From: Alphaproteobacteria bacterium
GTDB taxonomy: Bacteria; Pseudomonadota; Alphaproteobacteria; ATCC43930; Allostellaceae
Reading direction: 5' to 3'
NCBI GenBank assembly: GCA_020852355.1
Contig: JADZBA010000012.1
Coordinates: forward strand, 1-55,982
DNA: 55,982 nucleotides
Positions 1 through 7,727 of the stretch are shown here, piece after piece; positions within the stretch are counted from its first letter, which is position 1, and every line of letters starts with the position of its first letter. Under the pieces are notes generated by a model. That model searched no databases. It saw only the letters and a list, made by a program, of their open reading frames with translations, and had not been told where the DNA came from. The translations under genes and the position numbers were made by a program.

Positions 1-380
1 CCCCATTCGTCGGCCAGCCCGTCCGGCACCGTGGCGAGGTTCGTGAGCTTCCTCGGGTCGAACTCGTCGAATGCGCCGACGTCGAGGCCGCTGACGCGCG
101 GGCCGGGGTCGAGCACGAAGACGTCGAAGCTCGGCCGGCCGCGCGCCGCCCGCGCCTTGGCGATCTGGTCGACGGCGTAGAGCGGCTGCATCTCCAGCTC
201 GACGTCGTGCGCCTTCTTCAGCGCCGGCCGGACGATGGCGCGGAACGCCTCCTCCCAGGAGCCGGGATACATGGCGGCGGTCACCGATCCCTTGGCGATG
301 GCCGGCCGCGTGAGGAGCCCGGCGGCGCCGAAGGCGGCGGCCCCGGCGAGGAAGGTGCGTCGCTTCACCGGGATGGTCAT
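1..380 (-). CDS. ABC transporter solute-binding protein, N-terminal part (truncated by the window edge)
   Basis: Only the first 126 codons are present; the gene runs off the left edge. The product starts MTIPVKRRTFLAGAAAFGAAG, with twin arginines before a hydrophobic stretch and an alanine-rich end (AIAKG), so a Tat-type signal peptide is likely. The mature part reads VTAAMYPGSWEEAF and later FDVFVLDPGP, which fits periplasmic binding proteins of the polyamine/iron type (PotD/SBP_bac_6/8-like). Such proteins bind a solute and pass it to an ABC permease; no permease gene is visible here. The start at 380 is the only ATG in frame ahead of the signal sequence. Family placement is moderate, substrate unknown. 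Confidence 0.72.
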   Translation of the reverse strand, partial: MTIPVKRRTFLAGAAAFGAAGLLTRPAIAKGSVTAAMYPGSWEEAFRAIVRPALKKAHDVELEMQPLYAVDQIAKARAARGRPSFDVFVLDPGPRVSGLDVGAFDEFDPRKLTNLATVPDGLADEW

Positions 381-513
381 GGCTCGTCCCTTTCCCACGG
401 GCGTGCACGGGCTTGCGGTCATGCCGTCCCGCCGCCACCGACGGCGACACGTCCCCGTTCTCCTCGGCTCCTCGGCGGCGAGAAGCAAGAGATGCGCAAT
501 CCCCCGGCGCGGA

Positions 514-1398
514 TCAGGGCGCCGCCGCCTCCTCCAGCAGCCAGGCGACGAAGATCCCGATCGCCGGCTTCGCGCGCGTGTCGGGCCGGGTGACGACGTA
601 GTAGGCGAACGCGGTCGGGCTGGGCAGGTCGAGGGCGAGGCGCAGCCGGCCGGCGCGCACCTCGTCGGCGGAATAGACGTCGCTCATCAGGGCGAGGCCC
701 TGGCCGGCGAGCGCCGCGCGCAGGACGAGATAGTCGTCGGCGAAGCCCGTTCCGTCGGTGGCGCGCGGGTCGGCGATGCCGTGCGCGGCCAGCCACAGCC
801 CCCAATCCGAGCGGCCGTCGTCGTGGAGCAGCGGATAGCGCAGGCAGTCGGCGGGTCCGCGGATCGGCGGCCCCGCGTCGAGCAGGGCCGGGCTGCCGAC
901 CGGGACCAGGCTGAGGGGAAGCAGCTTCGTCACGACGTGGCCGGGATATTCGCCGAGGCCGTGCCGGATGGCGATGTCGACGCGGCCGCGGCGCAGGTCG
1001 ACGACCTCGCGGGTCGCCTCGACGCGCACCTCGACGCCGGGATGGCGGGTGACGAAGCGCCCCAGCCGCGGCACCAGCCAGGTCGCAGCGAAGGACGGCA
1101 CCGTGGTGATCGTCAGGGTCGTCTTTCCCATCAGGTCGGCTAAATCCGCGAGCGCCCCCTCCATCTGGTCGAAGGCGCGCACGAGCGCCGGCAGCACGCG
1201 GGCGCCTGCCTCGGTCGGGCGGAGCGTCCGGCCGCGACGCTCGAACAGCCTCGCGCCGACGCGATCCTCCAGCAGGCGGATTTGTTGGCTGACGGCTCCC
1301 GGCGTCACCCCCATGACCCGGGCGGCGGCCGTGACGCTGCCCAGCCGCCCGGTCTCGGTGAAGGCCCGCAGCCCGAGGAGAGGAAGCACTCTGCCCAT
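514..1398 (-). CDS. LysR-family transcriptional regulator (GcvA-like)
   Basis: This 294-residue protein has the normal LysR length. Residues about 8-65 form the winged helix-turn-helix (FTETGRLGSVTAAARVMG, then TPGAVSQQIRLLEDRVGARLF), followed by a linker helix and a periplasmic-binding-like effector domain from about residue 90. The TPGAVSQQI recognition helix and the TTVPSFAATWLVPRL stretch resemble GcvA-type regulators. It is divergent from the MFS transporter at 1503, and a T-N11-A dyad lies 9 bases before its start codon, so it probably controls that transporter and itself. The effector is not evident from sequence. Confidence 0.9.
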   Translation of the reverse strand: MGRVLPLLGLRAFTETGRLGSVTAAARVMGVTPGAVSQQIRLLEDRVGARLFERRGRTLRPTEAGARVLPALVRAFDQMEGALADLADLMGKTTLTITTVPSFAATWLVPRLGRFVTRHPGVEVRVEATREVVDLRRGRVDIAIRHGLGEYPGHVVTKLLPLSLVPVGSPALLDAGPPIRGPADCLRYPLLHDDGRSDWGLWLAAHGIADPRATDGTGFADDYLVLRAALAGQGLALMSDVYSADEVRAGRLRLALDLPSPTAFAYYVVTRPDTRAKPAIGIFVAWLLEEAAAP

Positions 1399-1406
1399 CC
1401 AGGATG

Positions 1407-1421
1407 TTTAGTTCATCTAAA
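1407..1421. promoter_or_regulatory. Putative LysR-box dyad in the lysR/MFS divergent gap
   Basis: TTTAG, five bases, then CTAAA form a perfect inverted repeat that contains a T-N11-A core, the usual LysR-family binding motif. It is AT-rich inside very GC-rich DNA and sits between the divergent regulator (start 1398) and MFS gene (start 1503). Binding by the adjacent regulator is inferred. Confidence 0.5.
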
Positions 1422-1502
1422 TTCACGAGGCAATAGATCGGGTTTGGCGCGCGGCCGGGCCGGCGCCATGGTCCACCGATCGTTCCCTGCCGCGAGGATC
1501 CG

Positions 1503-2780
1503 GTGCTGCACGATCATTGTCTCCGCCCCTCCGCCGCCGCCCGGCTGCTCGTGGCGCTGGGCTTCCTGGCGCTCGCCCTGTCGTTCTCGGTGCGTGCCGT
1601 GCTCGGGCTGGTGATGCCCGTCTGGCAGGCGGAGCTCGGCTGGACGCGCGGCTTCATCGCCGGCGGCGCGTCGACGGCCCTCGTCACGATGGCGGCGGCG
1701 ACGCCCTTCGCCGGAGCCGCCGTCGACCGCTGGGGCGCCCGTCCGCTGCTCGCGGGCGGGCTGGCCGCCATCGCCGCGGCGTCCGCCGCGGTGGCGGCCA
1801 TGGACGGGCCGCTGGTGTTTCTCCTGGCATTCGGCGTCGTCGCGGCGCTCGGCTTCGCCGCGGTCGGCACCAACGTCGTCGGCACCGCGATCGCGCAAGC
1901 CTGGACGACCGGGCGCGGGCTCGCGACGGGGATCGGCACCGCCGGCGCAACCGCCGGTCAGCTCGCCCTGGTGCCGGCGGCGGCGGTGATGGTCGCCGCC
2001 GGTGCGTGGCGCGCGGCCTTCGCCGCGCTGGCGGTCGGCGCCCTCGCCCTCGCGGTCCTGTCGCTGCTGCTGGTCCGCGACCACCGGCCGGCGTCGTCGC
2101 GCCCGTCACCGCGAGCGGGCGTGGCGCCGTCGTTGCCCGCCGATCTCGGGTTCCTGCTCGGCCGGCCGGCGTTCCACCTGCTGTTCTGGAGCTTCGCGTT
2201 CTGCGGCTTCACCACGACCGGGGTGATCGAGACGCATCTCCTGCCGTTCGCGGCCTTCTGCGGCTTCCCGCCGCTGCCCAGCGCCGCCGCCTACGGCATC
2301 CTTTCGGCGGTCAACCTCGCGGGCATGGTGGCCGCGGGCTGGCTGTCCGACCGCATCCACCGTCCGGCGCTGCTGGGCGGCATCTACGTCGCCCGCGCGC
2401 TCGCCTTCGCCGTCCTGCTGGCGATGCCACCGGACATCGCCTGGCTCTACGTCTTCGCCGTGCTGTTCGGGCTCTTCGACTATTCGACGGTTCCGGTGAC
2501 GATCAGCCTCGTCGCCAGCCATCTCGGCATGCGCCGGCTGGGCCTGGCCTCCGGGCTGGTGTCGGCGGGCCACGCCCTGGGCGGCGCGGCCGGCGCCTTC
2601 GCGGGCGGGCGGCTGTTCGACCTCTTCGCCGGCTACGCCGAGATCTGGTCGGCCTCGCTCGCCCTCGCCCTGCTGGCCGGTCTGCTGTCCTTCGCCCTCC
2701 GCCACACGCGCGAGGTCCCGGAGAGCGCGTCGCGCATGGGCCGGCGGGCGGCTTGCGCCGTGCGGACGGTAATGGATTGA
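1503..2780 (+). CDS. MFS transporter
   Basis: The 425-residue product is almost entirely hydrophobic, with about twelve predicted membrane helices in two halves separated by a charged loop near residue 200 (LLLVRDHRPASSRPSPRAG). The loop between helices 2 and 3 has the MFS pattern (AGAAVDRWGARPLL), and the matching loop in the second half reads GWLSDRIHRPALLG. These are typical of monocarboxylate/oxalate-formate-like MFS carriers (CynX/OxlT-like), but the substrate cannot be read from sequence. The start is a GTG preceded by GAGG; the next possible start is well inside helix 1. It is divergent from the LysR gene at 514-1398, its likely regulator. Confidence 0.87.
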   Translation: MLHDHCLRPSAAARLLVALGFLALALSFSVRAVLGLVMPVWQAELGWTRGFIAGGASTALVTMAAATPFAGAAVDRWGARPLLAGGLAAIAAASAAVAAMDGPLVFLLAFGVVAALGFAAVGTNVVGTAIAQAWTTGRGLATGIGTAGATAGQLALVPAAAVMVAAGAWRAAFAALAVGALALAVLSLLLVRDHRPASSRPSPRAGVAPSLPADLGFLLGRPAFHLLFWSFAFCGFTTTGVIETHLLPFAAFCGFPPLPSAAAYGILSAVNLAGMVAAGWLSDRIHRPALLGGIYVARALAFAVLLAMPPDIAWLYVFAVLFGLFDYSTVPVTISLVASHLGMRRLGLASGLVSAGHALGGAAGAFAGGRLFDLFAGYAEIWSASLALALLAGLLSFALRHTREVPESASRMGRRAACAVRTVMD

Positions 2781-2812
2781 TGCGGGGGTGCATCGTCCCG
2801 TAGGAGCCGCCC

Positions 2813-3442
2813 ATGCCCCTGGAGCACTGGATCGCCTTCGTCGCCGCTTCGGTCGTGCTGCTCGCCATTCCCGGACCGACGGTGCTGCTCGTCGTCTCCT
2901 ACGCGCTGGGCCACGGCAGGCGCTCGGCCGCCGCCACCGTCGCGGGCGTGGCGCTCGGCGATTTCACGGCGATGACCGGGTCGCTGCTCGGCCTGGGTGC
3001 CGTGCTGGCAGCGTCGGCGACCTTGTTCCTGGCACTGAAATGGGTGGGTGCGGCGTACCTGATCTATCTCGGCGTCAAGCTGTGGCGGGCACCGGTCGGG
3101 GCCGGCTCCGGCCTCGTGGCTGCACCCGCCGCGCGGCCCGGCCGAATCTTCCTCCATGCCTACGCGGTGACGGCCCTCAATCCCAAGAGCCTCGTCTTCT
3201 TCGTCGCCTTCCTGCCGCAGTTCGTCGATCACCACGGCGACGTGCCCGTCCAGCTCGCCGTCTTCGGCGCCACCTTCCTGGTGCTGGCGACGGCGAACGC
3301 GCTCGCCTACGCGATGCTGGCCGCGGCGGCGCGGCGGGTGATCCGCCGGCCCGGCGTCCAGCGCGCGGTCAACCGCACCGGCGGTGGGTTCCTGGTCGGC
3401 GCCGGCCTGCTGACCGCGCTGTGGCGGCGCCAGCCCGCATAG
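2813..3442 (+). CDS. LysE/RhtB family amino-acid exporter
   Basis: The 209-residue length and six hydrophobic segments match the LysE/RhtB translocators, inner-membrane exporters of amino acids such as homoserine, threonine or lysine. The diagnostic N-terminal pattern is present (LAIPGPTVLLVVSYALGHGR, the usual PGP motif), followed by GVALGDFTAM and KWVGAAYLIYLGVKLWR. A TAGGAG sequence just ahead of the ATG at 2813 supports this start. It follows the MFS gene by 32 bases on the same strand and could be cotranscribed with it. Substrate unknown. Confidence 0.9.
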   Translation: MPLEHWIAFVAASVVLLAIPGPTVLLVVSYALGHGRRSAAATVAGVALGDFTAMTGSLLGLGAVLAASATLFLALKWVGAAYLIYLGVKLWRAPVGAGSGLVAAPAARPGRIFLHAYAVTALNPKSLVFFVAFLPQFVDHHGDVPVQLAVFGATFLVLATANALAYAMLAAAARRVIRRPGVQRAVNRTGGGFLVGAGLLTALWRRQPA

Positions 3443-3573
3443 TCGTTTTGCCGCACGATCCACGGCGAACTTCGCCATAATGGGCACGGCGGACGGTCGG
3501 GCATGACCCGTCGCTCCGCCTCCCCGAGATTCGTGCGCTCCTCCGCCGCCGCCTGGAAGGATTCCCCGAGGTA

Positions 3574-5283
3574 ATGCCCCATCACACCCCGCTCATCGCC
3601 ACCATCGTCGTCGGTCTCGGCCTCGCCTTCGTGCTCGGCGTGCTCGCCCATCGCCTGCGGATCCCGCCGCTGGTCGGCTACCTGCTGGCCGGCATCCTGG
3701 TCGGCCCCTTCACCCCCGGCTTCGTCGCCGACCAGGGCCTGGCCGTCGAGCTGGCGGAGATCGGCGTCATCCTGCTGATGTTCGGCGTCGGCCTGCATTT
3801 CTCCCTGGCCGACCTCCTGTCGGTGAAGGCGATCGCGATTCCGGGGGCGGTCGTGCAGATCGCGGTGGCCACGGCATTCGGCGTGGGGCTGGCGTGGCTG
3901 ATGGGCTGGTCGGCCGGTGCGGGCATCGTCTTCGGGCTCGCGCTCTCGGTGGCGAGCACGGTGGTCCTGCTGCGCGCGCTGCAGGAGCGGCGGATCCTCG
4001 AGACCCGGCGTGGCCGCATCGCCGTCGGCTGGCTCATCGTCGAGGACCTGGCGATGGTCCTGACCCTGGTCCTGCTGCCTGCCCTCGCCGGGCTGCTGAA
4101 GGGCGAGGCCGGGGTGCTGGCCTGGGACGACCTCGCCCGCACCGTCGGGCTGACCCTGCTGAAGGTGGCCGCCTTCGTCGCGCTGATGCTCGTCGTCGGC
4201 CGACGGGTGATCCCCTGGGTGCTGCACTACGTCGCTCATTCCGGGTCGCGCGAGCTGTTCCGGCTGGCCGTGCTGGCAGTGGCGCTCGGCGTGGCGTTCG
4301 GGGCGGCCATGCTCTTCGACGTGTCGTTCGCCCTCGGTGCGTTCTTCGCGGGGATGATCCTCAGCGAATCGCCCCTCAGCCAGCGCGCGGCAGAGGAATC
4401 GCTTCCCCTGCGCGACGCCTTCGCGGTGCTGTTCTTCGTCTCCGTCGGCATGCTGCTCGACCCCGCGGTGCTGCTGCGCCAGGCGCTGCCGGTGCTGGCG
4501 ACCTTCCTCATCATCGTCCTGGCAAAGTCGGCGGCCGCCTACCTCATCGTCCGCGCCTTCGGCCATCCGCGCATCACGGCGCTCACCATCTCTGCCAGCC
4601 TCGCCCAGATCGGCGAGTTCTCGTTCATCCTGGCCGGCCTGGGCGTCGGGCTCGGCATCATGCCGGCCGAGGCCCGCGATCTCGTGCTCGCCGGCGCCAT
4701 CCTGTCGATCCTCGCCAACCCCCTGTTCTTCGCGCTGCTCGACCGGATCAAGGCGCGGATGGATCGCGGTGCCGAGGCCGCCCTGGCCGCAACGGCCGGC
4801 GAGGAGGATGCCGTGCTGAAGCCGACGTCGCTCTCGGGCCATGACGTGGTCGTCGGCTACGGCCGCGTCGGCAGCGCGATCGGCGAGGGCCTGCTGCGGA
4901 CGGGGAGGCCCTTCCTCGTCATCGAGGAGCGCCGGGCGGCGATCGATGCCCTGCGTGCCCAGGGTATCGAGGCGATCGCGGGCAACGGCGCCGATCCGCG
5001 CATCGTGCGTGCCGCCGGCCTGCCGGTGGCACGTACCCTCTACGTGGCGATTCCAGAGGCCTTCGAGGCGGGCCAGATCGTCGCGCAGGCGCGCGCACTG
5101 GGCCCCGAGCTGGAGATCATCGCCCGGGCGCATTTCGACGCCGAGGTCGAGCATCTCGAGCGGGTCGGCGCCGACATCATCGTCATGGGCGAGCGCGAGA
5201 TCGCGCGCGCCATGCTGGAGCACGCGGCGGCGAAGGCGCCGCCGTCGCGGCCGGAAGGCGACGGGGCACCGGCGGCGGCCTGA
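3574..5283 (+). CDS. ybaL: YbaL-type monovalent cation:proton antiporter with a TrkA-N domain
   Basis: The 569-residue protein has a CPA2-type Na+/H+-exchanger domain of about 12 helices (residues about 5-390; motifs RIPPLVGYLLAGILVGPFTP and EIGVILLMFGVGLHFSL). A cytoplasmic TrkA-N (RCK) nucleotide-binding domain begins near residue 422 with VVVGYGRVGSAIGEG. This layout and length match YbaL/KefB-like potassium or cation/proton antiporters, in which the RCK domain gates transport in response to nucleotide or glutathione adducts. It is followed after 12 bases by the phospholipase D-like gene, so the two are probably cotranscribed. YbaL rather than KefB/KefC is chosen on overall resemblance; ion specificity is inferred. 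Confidence 0.88.
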   Translation: MPHHTPLIATIVVGLGLAFVLGVLAHRLRIPPLVGYLLAGILVGPFTPGFVADQGLAVELAEIGVILLMFGVGLHFSLADLLSVKAIAIPGAVVQIAVATAFGVGLAWLMGWSAGAGIVFGLALSVASTVVLLRALQERRILETRRGRIAVGWLIVEDLAMVLTLVLLPALAGLLKGEAGVLAWDDLARTVGLTLLKVAAFVALMLVVGRRVIPWVLHYVAHSGSRELFRLAVLAVALGVAFGAAMLFDVSFALGAFFAGMILSESPLSQRAAEESLPLRDAFAVLFFVSVGMLLDPAVLLRQALPVLATFLIIVLAKSAAAYLIVRAFGHPRITALTISASLAQIGEFSFILAGLGVGLGIMPAEARDLVLAGAILSILANPLFFALLDRIKARMDRGAEAALAATAGEEDAVLKPTSLSGHDVVVGYGRVGSAIGEGLLRTGRPFLVIEERRAAIDALRAQGIEAIAGNGADPRIVRAAGLPVARTLYVAIPEAFEAGQIVAQARALGPELEIIARAHFDAEVEHLERVGADIIVMGEREIARAMLEHAAAKAPPSRPEGDGAPAAA

Positions 5284-5295
5284 CCGGTCCCGACC

Positions 5296-6660
5296 ATGGA
5301 CGCATCGCCGCACATCCCGTTTCCGGCGTCGGGGTCGTATCCCGTGCGCGCCGGCAATGCCGTGCGCCCGCTGGTCGACGGCGCGGCCGCCTTCGGGCGC
5401 ATCTGTGCCGCGATCGCGGCCGCACGGCACAGCGTCTGGGCCACCATCGCGTTCGTCGCGCCGGAGTTCCGGATGCCCGGCGGGCACGGCTCGCTCTTCG
5501 ACGTGCTCGACCGCGCGGTCGCGCGCGGCCTCGACGTGCGCGTCATCTTCTGGCGTCCCGCGGCCGCGGACGGCGCGCCCGTCCGGACCTTCGCAGGCAG
5601 CGCGGCCGATCGCGCCATGCTGGGCGAGCGCGGCTCACGCTTCCGGGCCCGCTGGGACCGGGCGCATGGCGGCTTCTGCCAGCACCAGAAGAGCTGGCTG
5701 GTGGACGCCGGCCGGCCCTCCGCGACCGCCTTCGTAGGCGACCTCAATCCTCGCGCGCTCGCCGACCCCGGCCATGACGGCGAGGAGCAGATTCACGACC
5801 TCTATGTCGAGGTCGCCGGACCCGCGGCCGCAGATGTGCATCACAACTTCGTCCAGCGCTGGAACGAGGCGAGCGAGCGCGCGGCCGGGGACGGCGTCTG
5901 GGGCCATGACGGCGACGACGACCTGCCTTTCCCGGATGGCGTCCCGTCGCCCCGCGGCGCGGCGCTGGTGCAGATCCAGCGCACGGTGCACGCCGGTCGC
6001 TATCGCGACGGCCGCGCCGTCCCCGGGGGCCGGCCCCATGATATCCACGGCGGCGAGCGGTCGATCCTCGATCAGTATCTCCTGGCGATCGGTGCCGCGC
6101 GGCGCGCGCTCTACATCGAGAACCAGGCGGTACCGGTGCCCGAGGTGGCGGCTGCGCTCGACGCGGCGCTGGCGCGCGGCGTCGACGTCGTGCTGCTGGT
6201 TCCCGCCCGGCCGGAGGACCAGGTGCGCGCCGCCCGCCGCGCGCCGGAGCGCCGCCCGCTGTTCGACGCGCTCGCCGCGCTGGGCCGGCACGAGCGCTTC
6301 GCGCTGGTCGGGATCGCCGGCCGCGACGGGCGGGGCGGGCGCGCCGACGTCTATGTGCACGCCAAGGCCATGCTGGTCGACGACGCCTGGGCGACGATCG
6401 GGTCGTGCAACCTCCACGCCGCCTCGCTGCTCGGCAATACCGAGATGAACGCCTCGTTCCGGGACCCGGCGGTCGTGCGGGCCTTGCGCTGCGCGCTGCT
6501 GGCCGAGCATCTCGGCTCGGACACCGCGGATCTCGACGATGGCAGGGCGCTCGCCCTCTATCGGCGGATCGCGCGGGAGAACCGGCGCCGGCGGGATGCC
6601 GGCGACAGCGACTGGCGGGGGCTGGCGTTCAGCCTCGATCCCGCGGCCTACGGCGCATAG
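5296..6660 (+). CDS. Phospholipase D-like phosphatidyltransferase (two HKD motifs)
   Basis: This 454-residue protein contains two PLD catalytic motifs: HQKSWLVD near residue 131, followed by FVGDLNP, and HAKAMLVDD near residue 355, followed by IGSCNLHAAS. Both keep His and Lys plus the downstream acidic residue, so the enzyme should be active. It cleaves or transfers a phosphodiester through a phosphohistidine intermediate. Unlike bacterial cardiolipin synthases it has no N-terminal membrane helices, so it resembles soluble PLD-family enzymes. The segment between the motifs (about residues 140-345) includes a charged Asp/Gly-rich stretch. It follows ybaL closely and converges on the formate dehydrogenase operon. 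Phospholipid is the likely but unproven substrate. Confidence 0.85.
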   Translation: MDASPHIPFPASGSYPVRAGNAVRPLVDGAAAFGRICAAIAAARHSVWATIAFVAPEFRMPGGHGSLFDVLDRAVARGLDVRVIFWRPAAADGAPVRTFAGSAADRAMLGERGSRFRARWDRAHGGFCQHQKSWLVDAGRPSATAFVGDLNPRALADPGHDGEEQIHDLYVEVAGPAAADVHHNFVQRWNEASERAAGDGVWGHDGDDDLPFPDGVPSPRGAALVQIQRTVHAGRYRDGRAVPGGRPHDIHGGERSILDQYLLAIGAARRALYIENQAVPVPEVAAALDAALARGVDVVLLVPARPEDQVRAARRAPERRPLFDALAALGRHERFALVGIAGRDGRGGRADVYVHAKAMLVDDAWATIGSCNLHAASLLGNTEMNASFRDPAVVRALRCALLAEHLGSDTADLDDGRALALYRRIARENRRRRDAGDSDWRGLAFSLDPAAYGA

Positions 6661-6682
6661 GAGCGAAGGCGGGCCGCGACGC

Positions 6683-6898
6683 CTACGCCGCGGCCACGTG
6701 CAGCCGGCGGACCGCGTCGCGGGCGACGGCAGAGAGGCCGGCACCGCCGGCGGCCTCGTGGGCGAGGATGTCGCGGCGCATGCGCGGCTCCCAGAACTTG
6801 GCGAGATGATCGGCGGTCGCGGCTGCCGCGTCGCCGTGCTGGCCCGCGAAGAAGGCGGCGATCTGGTTCGCCATGTGGACCAGCTTCTCAGGCGACAT
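6683..6898 (-). CDS. fdsD: NAD-dependent formate dehydrogenase delta subunit
   Basis: The 71-residue product reads MSPEKLVHMANQIAAFF and later HLAKFWEPRMRRDILAH, the signature of FdsD, a small subunit needed for assembly of the soluble NAD-linked formate dehydrogenase. Length and position, last gene of an fdsG-B-A-C-D order, both fit. Its start overlaps the end of fdhD by 11 bases, suggesting translational coupling. It converges on the phospholipase D-like gene, with 22 bases between the stop codons. Confidence 0.92.
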   Translation of the reverse strand: MSPEKLVHMANQIAAFFAGQHGDAAAATADHLAKFWEPRMRRDILAHEAAGGAGLSAVARDAVRRLHVAAA

Positions 6899-7727
6899 GG
6901 GCGTCGGCTTCCAGGGCGATGCGGTCGGATCGGCTGAAGATCTCGAAGCCGTCGCCGCGCGCGACGGCGACGAGCGTGATGCCGGCGGCCTCGGCCGTGC
7001 GCACGGCGAGCGCGGTCGGCGCGGAGACGGCGATCACTACCGGGGCGGCGATGGCGGCGGCCTTCTGGATCATCTCGATCGACACCCGGCTGGTCAGCAG
7101 CACGGCGCCGCCGGCGCCCGACATGCCGTCGCGGGCGAGGGCGCCGGCAAGCTTGTCGAGGGCGTTGTGCCGGCCGACGTCCTCGCGCACCGCGACGAGG
7201 CCGCGATCGGGCCGCCAGAAGCCGGCGGCATGCACGGCATGAGTCGCGTGGTTGACGGGCTGGGCAGCCTCCAGCGCGGCGACCGCGGCCAGGATCGCCG
7301 ATGGCGGCAGGCGCATCGCCTGCGCCACGGCCGGCGGCGAGCGCATCGCCTCCTCCAGGCTCTCGATGCCGCACAGGCCGCAGCCGGTCGGGCCCGCGAC
7401 ATGGCGGCGCCGGTCGGCCAGCGCCGCGGCGTCGGGGGCGGCCAGCCACATGCGCAACTCGATGCCGAGATCCTGCTCGACGATGTCGAGCGCCTCGATC
7501 CCCGCGGTGTCGGCGACGATCCGCTCGGTCAGGCTGAAGCCGACCGCGAAGTCCTCCAGGTCCCCGGGCGTCGCCATCATCACGGCGTAGGTCGAGCCCT
7601 GGTAGGCGATGGCGACCGCGGTCTCCTCGGGGATGCGGCGGCGGCCGGCCTCGCCCCCCGCGCCGCGAGCGCCTCCCCGCCAGCGCAATCGCGCGACGTC
7701 GCGGACGGCGGGCCGCATCCACCTCAT
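6888..7727 (-). CDS. fdhD: Formate dehydrogenase accessory sulfurtransferase FdhD (FdsC)
   Basis: FdhD receives sulfur from IscS and places it on the molybdenum of bis-MGD cofactor, which activates formate dehydrogenase. The 279-residue protein has the conserved cysteine pair in GCGLC (C116 and C119), the early motif YAVMMATPGDLEDFAVGFSL, and the C-terminal REDVGRHNALDKL and SRVSIEMIQKAA signatures. The start at 7727 is chosen because its ATG overlaps the fdsA stop codon (ATGA); the open frame extends far upstream but only as a shadow of fdsA. In Cupriavidus-type operons this gene is called fdsC. It lies between fdsA and fdsD, as expected. Confidence 0.95.
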   Translation of the reverse strand: MRWMRPAVRDVARLRWRGGARGAGGEAGRRRIPEETAVAIAYQGSTYAVMMATPGDLEDFAVGFSLTERIVADTAGIEALDIVEQDLGIELRMWLAAPDAAALADRRRHVAGPTGCGLCGIESLEEAMRSPPAVAQAMRLPPSAILAAVAALEAAQPVNHATHAVHAAGFWRPDRGLVAVREDVGRHNALDKLAGALARDGMSGAGGAVLLTSRVSIEMIQKAAAIAAPVVIAVSAPTALAVRTAEAAGITLVAVARGDGFEIFSRSDRIALEADAHVA

